DNA from: Devosia rhizoryzae
Lineage (GTDB): Bacteria; Pseudomonadota; Alphaproteobacteria; Rhizobiales; Devosiaceae
Direction of reading: 5' to 3'
Assembly (NCBI RefSeq): GCF_016698665.1
Contig: NZ_CP068046.1
Coordinates: 2,356,001-2,420,000, forward strand
Length of the DNA stretch: 64,000 nt
The notes below the pieces were generated by a model. It worked only from the letters and a program-made list of their open reading frames with translations. It did not search any database and had not been told where the DNA came from. Below, in pieces: positions 16,118-25,178 of this stretch. The translations under genes and the position numbers were made by a program. How positions within the stretch are numbered: position 1 is the first letter of the stretch; every line of letters starts with the position of its first letter.

Positions 16118-17503
16118 CTACTTGCTCTCGTCACAGACACGGCCCAATTCAGTCAGCATCAGCGGCCAGCAGACCACACCTTCCTTGATACTGTTGATGG
16201 CGTAGGATTCATTGGGCGCATGCACGCCATCGGCCGGCAGGCTGAAGCCGAACATCAGCGTATCGATGCCCAGCAATTCGCGAATGGTGGAGGTGATGGG
16301 CGAGGTGCCGCCGCTGCGCACGCGCACCGGCGTCTGGCCGGTGATATCACGCAGGATACGATCGGCAGCGACCACCAGCGGGCTCTCTTCGCTCAGGCTA
16401 TAGGCCGGGGCGCCGCCACGATCGGACTGGATGGAGATGCTGGTGCCCTTGGGTGCGTTCGCCTCGAGATGGCGGATGACCGCCGCGGCCGTTTCCTTGG
16501 GGTCCTGCCCGGCCACGAGGCGGATGGTGATCTTGGCATGGGCTTCGTTGGGAATGACGGTTTTCGATCCCGGCCCGGTATAGCCGCCCCACATGCCGTT
16601 GATTTCGAGCGTCGGCATCAGCGTCAGGCGCTCGATGGCGGAATATTCGGGATAGCCATGGGCAATCCCGCCAAAGCTCGCAAAGAAGGTCGGCTCGTCC
16701 ATATTGAGTTCGGCAGCATGCTGACGCTGCTGCGGCGTCGGCCTGGCAGCCTCGGGCAGGAAACCAGCAACGCTGACCCGGCCCTCTTCGTCATGCAGCG
16801 TCGTCAGGAGCCTCGCCATGTCATGGAGGGCATTGCGCGTCGTGCCGCCATAGCGGCCGGAGTGGAGGTCGCGAACGGAAGAGGTTCTCAGCGTCACTTC
16901 CAGCGCGTTGACGCCGCGGCAGCCGACATTGATCGCCGGCCAGAAGCCGTTGCGCCCACCATCGGCCGACAGCACCAGGTCAGCTTTCAGCAGATCGGCG
17001 TAACGCTCGAAGATCGCCGGCAGCGAGACGGCGCCCACCTCTTCCTCACCTTCGAAGAGGCAACGGATATTGAACGGAAAACCACCTTCGATGGCGAGAT
17101 AGGCGGCAAGGCTTTCGATGGCTATTGTCGATGAGCCTTTATTGTCGGAAGCGCCACGGCCATAGAGGCGGTCGCCCTTGCGCGTCAGCACGAAGGGTTC
17201 GGTGTCCCAGGCTTTCAGCGGATCGGGTGGCTGAACATCGTAGTGGCCATAGACCAATAGGGTCGGCTTGCCCGGCGCATGCAGCCAGTCGGCATAGACG
17301 GCCTTGTGTCCGCCGCCATCGAGCAGTTGCACGTTGTCGAGGCCGATTTCGGTGAACCGCCGGATCAGAAAGTCACGCGCTGCCTGCATGCCTGGCTCGA
17401 ATTTCGGATCGGCGCTGACGCTTGCGCAGGCAACATACTGCCCGAGCCGGTCGATGATGGCGTCCAACTGCCCGCCGAGATGGTCGGCTACACGCTGTGA
17501 CAT
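16118..17503 (-). CDS. M20 family dipeptidase/deacylase
   Basis: A 461-residue metallopeptidase of the M20 (ArgE/DapE/CPG2) group. His87 and Asp89 (GHYDVQP), Asp120 (GRGASDNKG) and Glu153/154 (EGEEEVG) make a complete di-zinc site; the dimerisation domain follows (about 200-330). Length fits bacterial carnosinase-like dipeptidases. It likely hydrolyses the peptide or N-acyl substrate delivered by the adjacent ABC transporter. The start is ATG 17503, preceded by GAGGAG. Confidence 0.9.
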   Translation of the reverse strand: MSQRVADHLGGQLDAIIDRLGQYVACASVSADPKFEPGMQAARDFLIRRFTEIGLDNVQLLDGGGHKAVYADWLHAPGKPTLLVYGHYDVQPPDPLKAWDTEPFVLTRKGDRLYGRGASDNKGSSTIAIESLAAYLAIEGGFPFNIRCLFEGEEEVGAVSLPAIFERYADLLKADLVLSADGGRNGFWPAINVGCRGVNALEVTLRTSSVRDLHSGRYGGTTRNALHDMARLLTTLHDEEGRVSVAGFLPEAARPTPQQRQHAAELNMDEPTFFASFGGIAHGYPEYSAIERLTLMPTLEINGMWGGYTGPGSKTVIPNEAHAKITIRLVAGQDPKETAAAVIRHLEANAPKGTSISIQSDRGGAPAYSLSEESPLVVAADRILRDITGQTPVRVRSGGTSPITSTIRELLGIDTLMFGFSLPADGVHAPNESYAINSIKEGVVCWPLMLTELGRVCDESK

Positions 17504-17521
17504 AGGAAACTCCTCAATAAA

Positions 17522-18391
17522 TCAGTTGTCGCGCGGATCGAGTGCGTCGCGCAGGCCGTCGCCAAGCAGATTGAAGCCCATCACGACCAGGAAAATGGCG
17601 CCGCCCGGAAAAATCGACAGCCAGGGCGCCTGCGTCATGAAATTCTTGGCGGTGTTCAGCATCGAGCCCCAGGAGGGGTTTGGCGGCTGCTGGCCAAGGC
17701 CAAGGAAGGACAGACTCGCCTCGGCAATGATGGCCGTCGCAATGGTGATAGTGGCCTGGACCACGACCGGCGAAAGCACATTGGGCAGGATATAGCGCAG
17801 GATGATCAGCACATGCGGCAGGCCGATCGCCCGCGCGCCCTCGACATAGTCCTCTGTCTTGATCGCCAGCACCTGTCCGCGCGTCAGGCGCACGAAGATC
17901 GGCGTTGCCGCAACACCAATGGCCAACGTCGCATTCATCAGGCTCGGCCCCAGGGTCGCAGCGAGGGCAATGGCCAGGATCAGCGAGGGAATAGCCAGTA
18001 GCGCCTCGATAAAGCGGGAAATGGTGCCGTCGATCAGGTGACCGAAATAGCCGGCGACCAGTCCGAGCGGCACGCCAATGAGGAGTGCAATGGCGACCGA
18101 AACGACACCGGCCATGAGCGAGGCGCGCGCGCCATAGAGCAGCCGGCTGAAGATATCTCGGCCGATTTCATCGGTGCCGAGCCAGAACTCTGCCGATGGC
18201 GGCTTTCGAACATTGGTGAACGAGGAAGCGAAAGGATCGTGCGTGGCAATCAGTGGAGCGAACACCGCCAGCACCACGAAGAACAGCACGATGGCGCCAC
18301 CGAACAGGGCGCCGCGATTGCGGGCCAGTTTTCTGAGGCCGCGGAAGCGGCGGCGGGGAGCGACGATCTCGGTCTGCGAGGCAAGGGTCAT
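17522..18391 (-). CDS. Peptide-type ABC transporter permease (DppC-like)
   Basis: A 289-residue inner-membrane protein with six hydrophobic segments. It has a cytoplasmic N-terminus and the N-terminal extension typical of DppC/OppC (FWLGTDEIGRDIFSRLLYGAR). The ATPase-contact loop reads EGARAIGLPHVLIILRYILPN. ATG 18391 overlaps the DppB stop by 4 bp. It pairs with DppB below the oligopeptide-type ATPases. Confidence 0.93.
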   Translation of the reverse strand: MTLASQTEIVAPRRRFRGLRKLARNRGALFGGAIVLFFVVLAVFAPLIATHDPFASSFTNVRKPPSAEFWLGTDEIGRDIFSRLLYGARASLMAGVVSVAIALLIGVPLGLVAGYFGHLIDGTISRFIEALLAIPSLILAIALAATLGPSLMNATLAIGVAATPIFVRLTRGQVLAIKTEDYVEGARAIGLPHVLIILRYILPNVLSPVVVQATITIATAIIAEASLSFLGLGQQPPNPSWGSMLNTAKNFMTQAPWLSIFPGGAIFLVVMGFNLLGDGLRDALDPRDN

Positions 18392-19335
18392 TGCGGATGC
18401 CTCAAGCGCGGATTGATGACGATGTAGAGTACGTCGGCGAGGATGTTCATGGCGATGAAGCCGATGGCGGTGAACAGCACGACGCCCTGCACCACCGCAT
18501 AGTCACGGGTGAAGACGGCATCGACGATCAGCTTCCCGAAACCGGGAATGACGAAAATCTGTTCGGTCAGCACGGCACCGGCCAGAAGGTCGCCGAACAG
18601 CAATGTGGCCAGCGTGACGATCGGCATAAGCGCATTGCGCAAGGCGTGGCGAATGATGACCGCATTGCTGAGCAGCCCCTTGGCGCGCGCAGTGCGGATG
18701 TAGTCGGAACTCAGGACGCTGAGCATGGCGCTCCGCGTATGGCGCATCAGATAGGCGGCCACCGCCGTGGACAGCACGAAGGCAGGCATTAGCATTGACT
18801 TGATGGAGAGCCAGAAATCCTGAGTGATCGGCACATAGCCCGAGGCTGGCAGGATCTTCCAGCTGACCGCAAAGACCATGATGAGGATGATGCCGAGCCA
18901 GAAATTGGGCACCGACATGCCCGACAGGGCAACCGCATTGGCGGTGTAGTCGATGGCGCTGTTCTTGTGCACGGCGGCCAGGATACCGGCCGGAATGCCG
19001 ATGAGCAGGGCCATGATCATGGCCATGGTCGCCAGCTGCACCGTGATGGGCAGCTTTTGCAGGATCATCTCGGTGACGGGAATGCCGGTGCGCAGGGAAC
19101 TTCCGAAATCACCCTGGAGAACATTGCCCACCCAGGCGAGATATTGCATCGGCAAAGGATCATTGAGTCGATATTTTTCGCGCAGAAACTCCACGACCTG
19201 CGGATCGGATTCCTCTGCCATCATCGTCTGGATGGGATCGCCGGGCAGCATGCGCTGCAGACCGAAGATGATCATCGACAGGATGATCAGAGTCGGCAGG
19301 GCGACGATGATGCGTCGGAGGATAAGTTTGAGCAC
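18388..19335 (-). CDS. Peptide-type ABC transporter permease (DppB-like)
   Basis: A 315-residue permease with an N-terminal transmembrane helix, a periplasmic loop with QYLAWVGNVLQGDFG-type sequence and five further helices. The coupling loop (RTARAKGL...HALRNALMPIV) is typical of DppB. It is separated from the binding-protein gene by a 61-bp gap containing a strong hairpin. Confidence 0.93.
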   Translation of the reverse strand: MLKLILRRIIVALPTLIILSMIIFGLQRMLPGDPIQTMMAEESDPQVVEFLREKYRLNDPLPMQYLAWVGNVLQGDFGSSLRTGIPVTEMILQKLPITVQLATMAMIMALLIGIPAGILAAVHKNSAIDYTANAVALSGMSVPNFWLGIILIMVFAVSWKILPASGYVPITQDFWLSIKSMLMPAFVLSTAVAAYLMRHTRSAMLSVLSSDYIRTARAKGLLSNAVIIRHALRNALMPIVTLATLLFGDLLAGAVLTEQIFVIPGFGKLIVDAVFTRDYAVVQGVVLFTAIGFIAMNILADVLYIVINPRLRHPQ

Positions 19336-19357
19336 TTCGTCGGGGCCTTTGCAAAGC

Positions 19358-19387
19358 GGCAGGCGGCGGAGAGATCCGTCGCCTGCC
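19358..19387 (-). promoter_or_regulatory. Intercistronic hairpin between binding protein and permease genes
   Basis: A 12-bp stem with one G-T wobble and a 6-nt loop starts 9 bp downstream of the binding-protein stop, before the DppB gene. No T-run follows. Such hairpins after periplasmic-binding-protein genes protect the upstream mRNA and reduce permease expression. Confidence 0.6.
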
Positions 19388-19396
19388 AGAGTTCAC

Positions 19397-20893
19397 TTAC
19401 TGCTTGGGCTTGAGGCCGGCGAGGCGCAGCACGCCATCGGCATAGGCCACGAAGCCGTCGAGTTTGGCGCTATAGGCCCAGGTGCGCGGGGTGTAGTAGA
19501 AATACAGCGCCGGCAGGTCCTCGGCTGCAATCTGCTGGGCCTGGTCGTAGAGGGCCTTGCGCTCTTCGACATCGTTGATCACGCGCGCCTTGTTAAGCAG
19601 GTCGGTGAGTTCGTCATTGCAGTAATTGCCAACATTGCCGGCGCTGCCGCAGGCGAGATAGCGATGGAAATTGCCATCAGGATCGATGCGGCCCGAGGCG
19701 CCGAACTGGCTCACTTCAAAATTGCCGGCTTCGCGTTCGTCGACATAGGCGGCGAACTCGGTCGGGCGCAGCGTGATGTTGAAGCCCGCCTCGCTGGCCA
19801 TAGCCTGCACCAGCTCGAACAGCGACTGCATGGCGCTGTTGTTGGCATAGAGTATTTCGAACGACACTGTTTCGTGCCCCGCTTCGGCCATCAGGGCCTT
19901 GGCGCGTTCGATGTCGCGCTCACCGCCATCGAATTCGGGATTGTAGGCCCAGGACGCGGTCGAGAACGGCTGGTAGGCGGGCGGATAGGTGCCCATCCCC
20001 AGTACGTCGTTGAGCACATCACGATCGATGGTCAGGTTGAGCGCCTCGCGCAGGCGCTTGTCCTGGTTGATGGGCGACTGCGAGCGTTCGCCGTTGCCGA
20101 GGTTGAAGTTGACACCATAGAAGCCGAGGCCGGTGACGATGTCGAAGACCAGGTTGCTGTCACCCTGGATGGTCGCCATGTCATTCGGAGCCGGACGCTC
20201 GATGATGTCGAGATCGCCAGACTGCAGGTTGGCGAGGCGCACCGTGGTGTCCGGGATCGGACGATAGATCACCTGATCGAAGTGGTAGTTGTCGGCGTCC
20301 CAGTGGTCGGCAAACTTTTCCATAACGATGCGGTCGTTCTGGATACGCTCGACAAACTTGTAGGGGCCGGCGCAGACGAGGCCGCCTTCACCGGCGGTTT
20401 CGAAGCTCGCCGGGGACACCATCATGCCGGCGCGATCGGTAAGATTGGCCAGGAAGGCCGCGTCGGGTGCCTTGAGGGTGATGGCGACCTGGGTGTCGCT
20501 AAGCACTTCTATGGACTCGATCGAGGCGAGTTCGGCCTTGCGATTGCTTTCCGGCAAATTGAGTGCGCGCTCGAGATTGGCCTTGACCGCTTCGCCATTC
20601 ACCGGCGTGCCGTCGTGGAACAGCGCGTCGGGACGAAGGTTCATGGTCAGGACCGTGTCGCCCTCGGACCAGGCCCAGTCGGCCACGAGGCGCGGCACGA
20701 TGTTGAGCGAGGTGTCGATGTCGAACAGCGCATCGCACAGCGGGCCGAACACCATGCGGCCGACAAAAGTATTGCCGCGATGGGGATCGAGAATATCGGG
20801 ATCGTCCTGCAGGGCAACGTTGAGGTCAGCCGCCGAAACAGCGGTCGCCCCCATCAAGCCTGCGAGCATGGCGCTCAGTACCAGTTTCTTCAT
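19397..20893 (-). CDS. Peptide-type ABC transporter substrate-binding protein
   Basis: A 498-residue SBP_bac_5 family protein with a signal peptide (MKKLVLSAMLAGLMGATAVSA, cleavage about 21-22). The family opening DPDILDPHRG and the segment FYGVNFNLGN are clear. It belongs to the DppA/OppA/GsiB group and would bind a peptide, opine or amino-acid conjugate in the periplasm. The start is ATG 20893 with GGAGAG upstream. Confidence 0.93.
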   Translation of the reverse strand: MKKLVLSAMLAGLMGATAVSAADLNVALQDDPDILDPHRGNTFVGRMVFGPLCDALFDIDTSLNIVPRLVADWAWSEGDTVLTMNLRPDALFHDGTPVNGEAVKANLERALNLPESNRKAELASIESIEVLSDTQVAITLKAPDAAFLANLTDRAGMMVSPASFETAGEGGLVCAGPYKFVERIQNDRIVMEKFADHWDADNYHFDQVIYRPIPDTTVRLANLQSGDLDIIERPAPNDMATIQGDSNLVFDIVTGLGFYGVNFNLGNGERSQSPINQDKRLREALNLTIDRDVLNDVLGMGTYPPAYQPFSTASWAYNPEFDGGERDIERAKALMAEAGHETVSFEILYANNSAMQSLFELVQAMASEAGFNITLRPTEFAAYVDEREAGNFEVSQFGASGRIDPDGNFHRYLACGSAGNVGNYCNDELTDLLNKARVINDVEERKALYDQAQQIAAEDLPALYFYYTPRTWAYSAKLDGFVAYADGVLRLAGLKPKQ

Positions 20894-20971
20894 CGTCGTT
20901 CTCTCCAGTTTCTCTGTTTCTCCGGCCGGCTCTGCGGCCTCCCCTTCGAAGTCATCTGGGCGAACCGGCCC

Positions 20972-22060
20972 CTACCGGTCCACCTGTCTTCTTTCCTCTT
21001 GCCTCGTGCGATATAGCCCGAGACGCATTTCCAGCGCCGAACGTCGCGCCGTCGCGGCAGGCACGCTGACGCCGGCCGATTGGATTTCGCGCCAGAAATG
21101 GCATGCGACGAAACGGCCGTCGCCCACGGGCTCGAGCGCGAGATGATCCTGGCTGCAACGAGGCCTCGCATGCGGGCAACGGGTGTGGAACCGGCAGCCG
21201 GAAGGCGGGGCCGTCGGGCTCGGCAGGTCGCCCTGGAGCAACTGCCGCTGGCCGCGTGCCGTCGGATCAGACACCGGGATCGCCTGCAGCAGTGCCGAGG
21301 TATAGGGGTGAAGCGGCGCCTCATAGATGTCGTCGGCCGCGGCCAGCTCGACCACTTGGCCCAGATACATGACCGCGACACGATCGCTCATGTGCCGGAT
21401 GACGGCGAGATCATGGGCGACGATGACCAGTGTCAGGCCGAAATCCCGCTTCAGCTCGCCCAGGAGATTGACCACCTGCGCCTGGATCGACACATCGAGC
21501 GCCGAGACCGGCTCGTCGCCGATCACCAGCTTGGGGTCGACCGCCAGGGCCCGCGCGATACCGATACGCTGGCGTTGACCGCCAGAAAATTCATGCACAT
21601 AGCGATCGCTCCAATCGGCCCGCAGTCCAACCGTGCGCATCAACTGGTCGACCCTGTCATCGACGTCCTTGCCGGAGGCTAGGCGATGAAGGCGGATGGG
21701 TTCGCCCAGGATCTGCCGCACCGTCATCCGCGGGTTGAGGGAGGCGAACGGATCCTGGAAGATGATCTGCAGTTCCCTGCGCAGCCGGCGCATGTCTCGC
21801 TGCCTCAACGCGGTGATCTCCTGCCCCTCATAGACCACGCTGCCCGAGGTCGGCTCGATCAGCCGCAGCAGCAGGCGACCCAGGGTCGACTTGCCGCAAC
21901 CCGATTCGCCGACAATGGCCAGGGTCTCGCCACGCCGCACCGACAGCGACACCGCCGTGACGGCATGGACCAGGCTCGACTGGCGCATGAAATTGGCGGG
22001 ATGGCCGAAACGCTTGGTGACCTCGCGGGCTTCGAGGATGATATCCTGGCGCGCGCTCAT
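20972..22060 (-). CDS. Peptide-type ABC transporter ATPase (DppF-like)
   Basis: A 362-residue ATPase. Walker A is GESGCGKST, the signature [14 protein letters not shown] and Walker [13 protein letters not shown]. The C-terminal oligopeptide HPY domain has the Cys cluster ([14 protein letters not shown]) that binds Fe-S in this family. It overlaps the DppD stop by 4 bp. Gene order is FAD oxidase, DppD, DppF, binding protein, DppB, DppC, dipeptidase, FAD oxidase, opine dehydrogenase. Confidence 0.94.
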   Translation of the reverse strand: MSARQDIILEAREVTKRFGHPANFMRQSSLVHAVTAVSLSVRRGETLAIVGESGCGKSTLGRLLLRLIEPTSGSVVYEGQEITALRQRDMRRLRRELQIIFQDPFASLNPRMTVRQILGEPIRLHRLASGKDVDDRVDQLMRTVGLRADWSDRYVHEFSGGQRQRIGIARALAVDPKLVIGDEPVSALDVSIQAQVVNLLGELKRDFGLTLVIVAHDLAVIRHMSDRVAVMYLGQVVELAAADDIYEAPLHPYTSALLQAIPVSDPTARGQRQLLQGDLPSPTAPPSGCRFHTRCPHARPRCSQDHLALEPVGDGRFVACHFWREIQSAGVSVPAATARRSALEMRLGLYRTRQEERRQVDR

Positions 22061-23049
22061 GCTGCCCTCACGTGATTTTCGAGGGGCGCATACCAGCAGG
22101 CCACGCGATGCCCGTCCTTGGGTTCGTAATTCGGCGGCGCCCGTTCAAAACAGCGCTGGTCGGCAAAGGGACAGCGGGTCGCGAAGCGACAGCCCGGCGG
22201 CATGCGCTCAAGCAGCGGCACCGAACCTTCGATGGTCGCGAGGGTGCCGCTGCGCCGCCCAATGGACGGCACCGAGCCGAAAAGCCCGAGCGTGTAGGGA
22301 TGCTGGGGATCGGAAAAAATATCGTCGACCGAACCAACCTCGACGATGCGGCCGGCATACATGACCGCGACATGGTCGGCCACTTCCGCCACGACGCTGA
22401 GATCGTGGGTGATGAGGATCATGGCCGTGCCGGTCTCTGCCTGCAGCCGGCTGACCAGCGCCAGGATCTGAGCCTGAATAGTCACGTCGAGAGCCGTGGT
22501 CGGCTCGTCGGCAATCAGCAGCTTGGGCGAATTGGCGAGAGCCATGGCGATCATGGCGCGCTGCCGCATGCCGCCGGAGAGCTGGTGCGGATAGGCATGG
22601 AAGCGCTTTTCCGGCGCGGGAATACGCACCAGGCTTAGCATTTCGAGCGCGCGCGCCTCGGCCGCTTCCTTCGACACGGCTTTGTGGCGGCGGACACCCT
22701 CGACGATCTGGTGACCAATGGTCATCGAGGGATTGAGTGAGGTCATCGGCTCCTGAAAGATCATCGCTATGTCATTGCCGCGCAGGTCGGCGCGACGGCG
22801 CTCCGGCAGCGCGAAAAGATCCTCTCCGGCGAACCTGGCCTTGCCGCCGGTGATCCGCGCCGCCCCTTTGGCTAAAAGACCCATCAGCGCCAGCGAGGTG
22901 ACACTCTTGCCGCAGCCGGATTCACCCACGAGACACAGGGTCTTGCCCGGCTCGACGGAGAAGGAGATGTCATCGATGAGATTGGTGCTGCTGGCTCCAA
23001 AGCTGAGCGAAAAATGCTCGACGCTGAGGAGCGGTTCTGGCTTGGTCAT
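22057..23049 (-). CDS. Peptide-type ABC transporter ATPase (DppD-like)
   Basis: A 330-residue ATPase with Walker [12 protein letters not shown], signature [15 protein letters not shown], Walker [13 protein letters not shown] and the C-terminal cysteine-containing domain ([14 protein letters not shown]). It forms the heterodimeric ATPase with the DppF-like protein. Its start overlaps the stop of the upstream FAD oxidase by 4 bp. Confidence 0.94.
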   Translation of the reverse strand: MTKPEPLLSVEHFSLSFGASSTNLIDDISFSVEPGKTLCLVGESGCGKSVTSLALMGLLAKGAARITGGKARFAGEDLFALPERRRADLRGNDIAMIFQEPMTSLNPSMTIGHQIVEGVRRHKAVSKEAAEARALEMLSLVRIPAPEKRFHAYPHQLSGGMRQRAMIAMALANSPKLLIADEPTTALDVTIQAQILALVSRLQAETGTAMILITHDLSVVAEVADHVAVMYAGRIVEVGSVDDIFSDPQHPYTLGLFGSVPSIGRRSGTLATIEGSVPLLERMPPGCRFATRCPFADQRCFERAPPNYEPKDGHRVACWYAPLENHVRAA

Positions 23050-24185
23050 GCAGCCGCCTTGAAGAAACGGTCGGGACGATAGGGCGCATATTCCGGCGCC
23101 GGGCGGCCTTCGAGGATCTCGTCCCGGAGTGCGATACCGATGAGGGCGCTGGTATTGATGCCGCCATGGGTGACGGCAACCCAGTAGTTGTCTAGCCCGG
23201 GAAGCGTGCCGACGCAGGGCAGCCCGCCCTGTGGAATGGGTCGCGTTGCAATCCGCGCGGCTTCGGCATGGATACCGACAAGCGCGGGAACCAGCTCGCC
23301 CAGCCGGCGAGCGAGTTCGATCGCCGCAGGATGATCCGGCCTTGCCACATCATCGGCGGCAAGGGTCTCGTCGAGGTCGTTGGCGCGCAGGAGCAGTCGC
23401 CCACCGCCATCGGCGCGGACATTGAGATAAGGCGTGCGCAATACCTTGCGAATGGCAGTGCCCACAGAAGACGTATAGGCAATGAGGCCCAGGGTAGGCG
23501 TCAGCGGAATGGTGAGATCCGGGCTGCCGACAACCTCATTGGCCCAGCGGCCGGCGCAATTGATTACAACGTCGGCAGAGAGCGTTTCCCCGCTCGCGGT
23601 TTCGACGCCCGTCGCGCGACCATTGTCGGTGATCAACCGGCGCACCGCGGTCTGCGTACGCAGTTCCATACCGAAACGCACGATGGCAGCCTCGATCAGC
23701 GCGCCAATCATCACCGGCGCCTCGACGTATCCGTCTTCGGGGTAGTGAATAGCCTCTTCACCGATACCGAGCGCTGCAGGGCACAGGCGCGGCTCGAGCC
23801 GCGCAAGATCGCCGGCACCGATGCGTTCGGCCGGATAACCGAGCGCCGCGAGCCTGTCGAGCTTCTGGAAAAGCGGACTTTCGGCAAGCGCCATGCCTTC
23901 GTAGCCGGCGCCCAGCCACTGAATGACACCGGGACGATGATACCAGTTGCCTGCAGCACCGAACTCGGCAACGAGATCGAGATGCGCCGCCACGGCTGCC
24001 AGGCTTAGGCGGTAATAGCTGTCGGAATTGATCTTCTCGCAGGCACTAACCCAGGCAAAGCTGGTCATGGACGTGCCCTCGGCGATGCGACCGGCCTCAA
24101 TCAGGGTGACGCTCGTTCCGGCTTCGGCAAGGCGAAAAGCCACAGCCGCACCGATCACCCCTCCCCCTATTACGATCGCCTTCAT
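23046..24185 (-). CDS. FAD-dependent amine/amino-acid oxidoreductase (DAO family)
   Basis: A 379-residue DAO-family flavoprotein with GGGVIGAAVA near the N-terminus. It is paralogous to the oxidase at 14989-16104 along its whole length. I chose ATG 24185 by alignment with that paralogue; ATG 24188 and GTG 24194 are alternative in-frame starts, and the GAGG just upstream does not decide. As first gene of the operon it probably oxidises the imported amine or opine, releasing a keto acid. Confidence 0.88.
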   Translation of the reverse strand: MKAIVIGGGVIGAAVAFRLAEAGTSVTLIEAGRIAEGTSMTSFAWVSACEKINSDSYYRLSLAAVAAHLDLVAEFGAAGNWYHRPGVIQWLGAGYEGMALAESPLFQKLDRLAALGYPAERIGAGDLARLEPRLCPAALGIGEEAIHYPEDGYVEAPVMIGALIEAAIVRFGMELRTQTAVRRLITDNGRATGVETASGETLSADVVINCAGRWANEVVGSPDLTIPLTPTLGLIAYTSSVGTAIRKVLRTPYLNVRADGGGRLLLRANDLDETLAADDVARPDHPAAIELARRLGELVPALVGIHAEAARIATRPIPQGGLPCVGTLPGLDNYWVAVTHGGINTSALIGIALRDEILEGRPAPEYAPYRPDRFFKAAA

Positions 24186-24320
24186 CATCCTCACCCGAAT
24201 GCATTAATTAACACAGAATGCCTGATTATGAATTCAACTCAAGGGGAAATCAGGAAACTGAATGCAATTTCTGACGCATGACTGGGCAATTGGCCGCTAT
24301 AGTCCATTTTTCAGGCAGGT

Positions 24321-25055
24321 CTATCTCTGATCGCCGGCGTCGGACGGATGGTCATCAAGGTAGCGCAGGGCCGCCGCGCGCTTGTTCTGAAGATGACGGA
24401 ATAGAATATCGCTCAATTCGAGGCCGGCACGACGCTGCAGCGCATCCAGAATTTGCTCATGCTCGCGCATGGCCTCGCCCCACCGATCCTTGTGGTTTTC
24501 GCGATTGGCATTGTAGCGCACGCGCTGCAGGCGACTGGCAAAATTTGAGTAAGTTGTTGTCAGAACGGAATTTCTGGCAGCAGCCACAATCGCCAAGTGG
24601 ATTTTCTGGTTGAGCGCGAAATAGGTTGGCAGGTCGCGGCGCATATAGCTGGCATACATGTCGTAGTGTAGCTGCTCGACGCCTGCGACCTCGACGTCGG
24701 TAATATGCTCGCAGGCAAGGCGCCCCGCCAAGGCCTCAAGACCGCCCATCACCTCGAACAGCTCGCGGATGTCATTTTTCGTGAAGGCCCGTACACGCGC
24801 ACCGCGATTGGGAAGCAGCTCAACAAGCCCTTCTGAAGCAAGGACTTTCAAAGCCTCGCGCAGGGGCGTGCGTGAGACACCCATCGTTGCGCACAGCAGG
24901 CGCTCTGGAATTCGCGCCCCGTCTGGAAGACTGCCCTCGATCAGGTAACGGCGCAGCCCTGCAAGAATCTCATCGTGCAGAGATCCACTTGCGCCCAACA
25001 CTGGCGCAAGAAGCAACACTCCACCACCCTCTTCTACCTCATCCGCAATGGCCAT
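24321..25055 (-). CDS. GntR-family regulator (FCD type)
   Basis: A 244-residue regulator. The winged helix is at about 24-95 (MGVSRTPLREALKVLASEGL) and the FCD helical domain follows (metal-ligand-type residues in HLAIV and EHEQILDAL). It stands between the oxidase/transporter operon, which it precedes on the same strand, and the divergent aminotransferase. The octamer GAATTCAA occurs on both sides of the gene (24230-24237 and 25102-25109) and might be part of its operator; this is weak evidence. Confidence 0.9.
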   Translation of the reverse strand: MAIADEVEEGGGVLLLAPVLGASGSLHDEILAGLRRYLIEGSLPDGARIPERLLCATMGVSRTPLREALKVLASEGLVELLPNRGARVRAFTKNDIRELFEVMGGLEALAGRLACEHITDVEVAGVEQLHYDMYASYMRRDLPTYFALNQKIHLAIVAAARNSVLTTTYSNFASRLQRVRYNANRENHKDRWGEAMREHEQILDALQRRAGLELSDILFRHLQNKRAAALRYLDDHPSDAGDQR

Positions 25056-25178
25056 TCAATCCTCGTGATTTGCCCTATCTAGTCATAGCAGTGGACATAT
25101 CGAATTCAAAATTCTTGTTGTGCGAGAAAAATGAATGCAAAATGGCAGCAAGATCGAAACCAGACCGCAAGGCGTATG

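Noticed and set aside
18953..21016. A 687-codon plus-strand frame.
   Set aside because: It lies antisense to the DppB and binding-protein genes; high GC3 makes such antisense frames common, and the translation has no known domain.
24229..25109. GAATTCAA on both sides of the GntR gene as a paired operator.
   Set aside because: An 8-bp match in AT-rich gaps is expected by chance too often; kept only as a remark.
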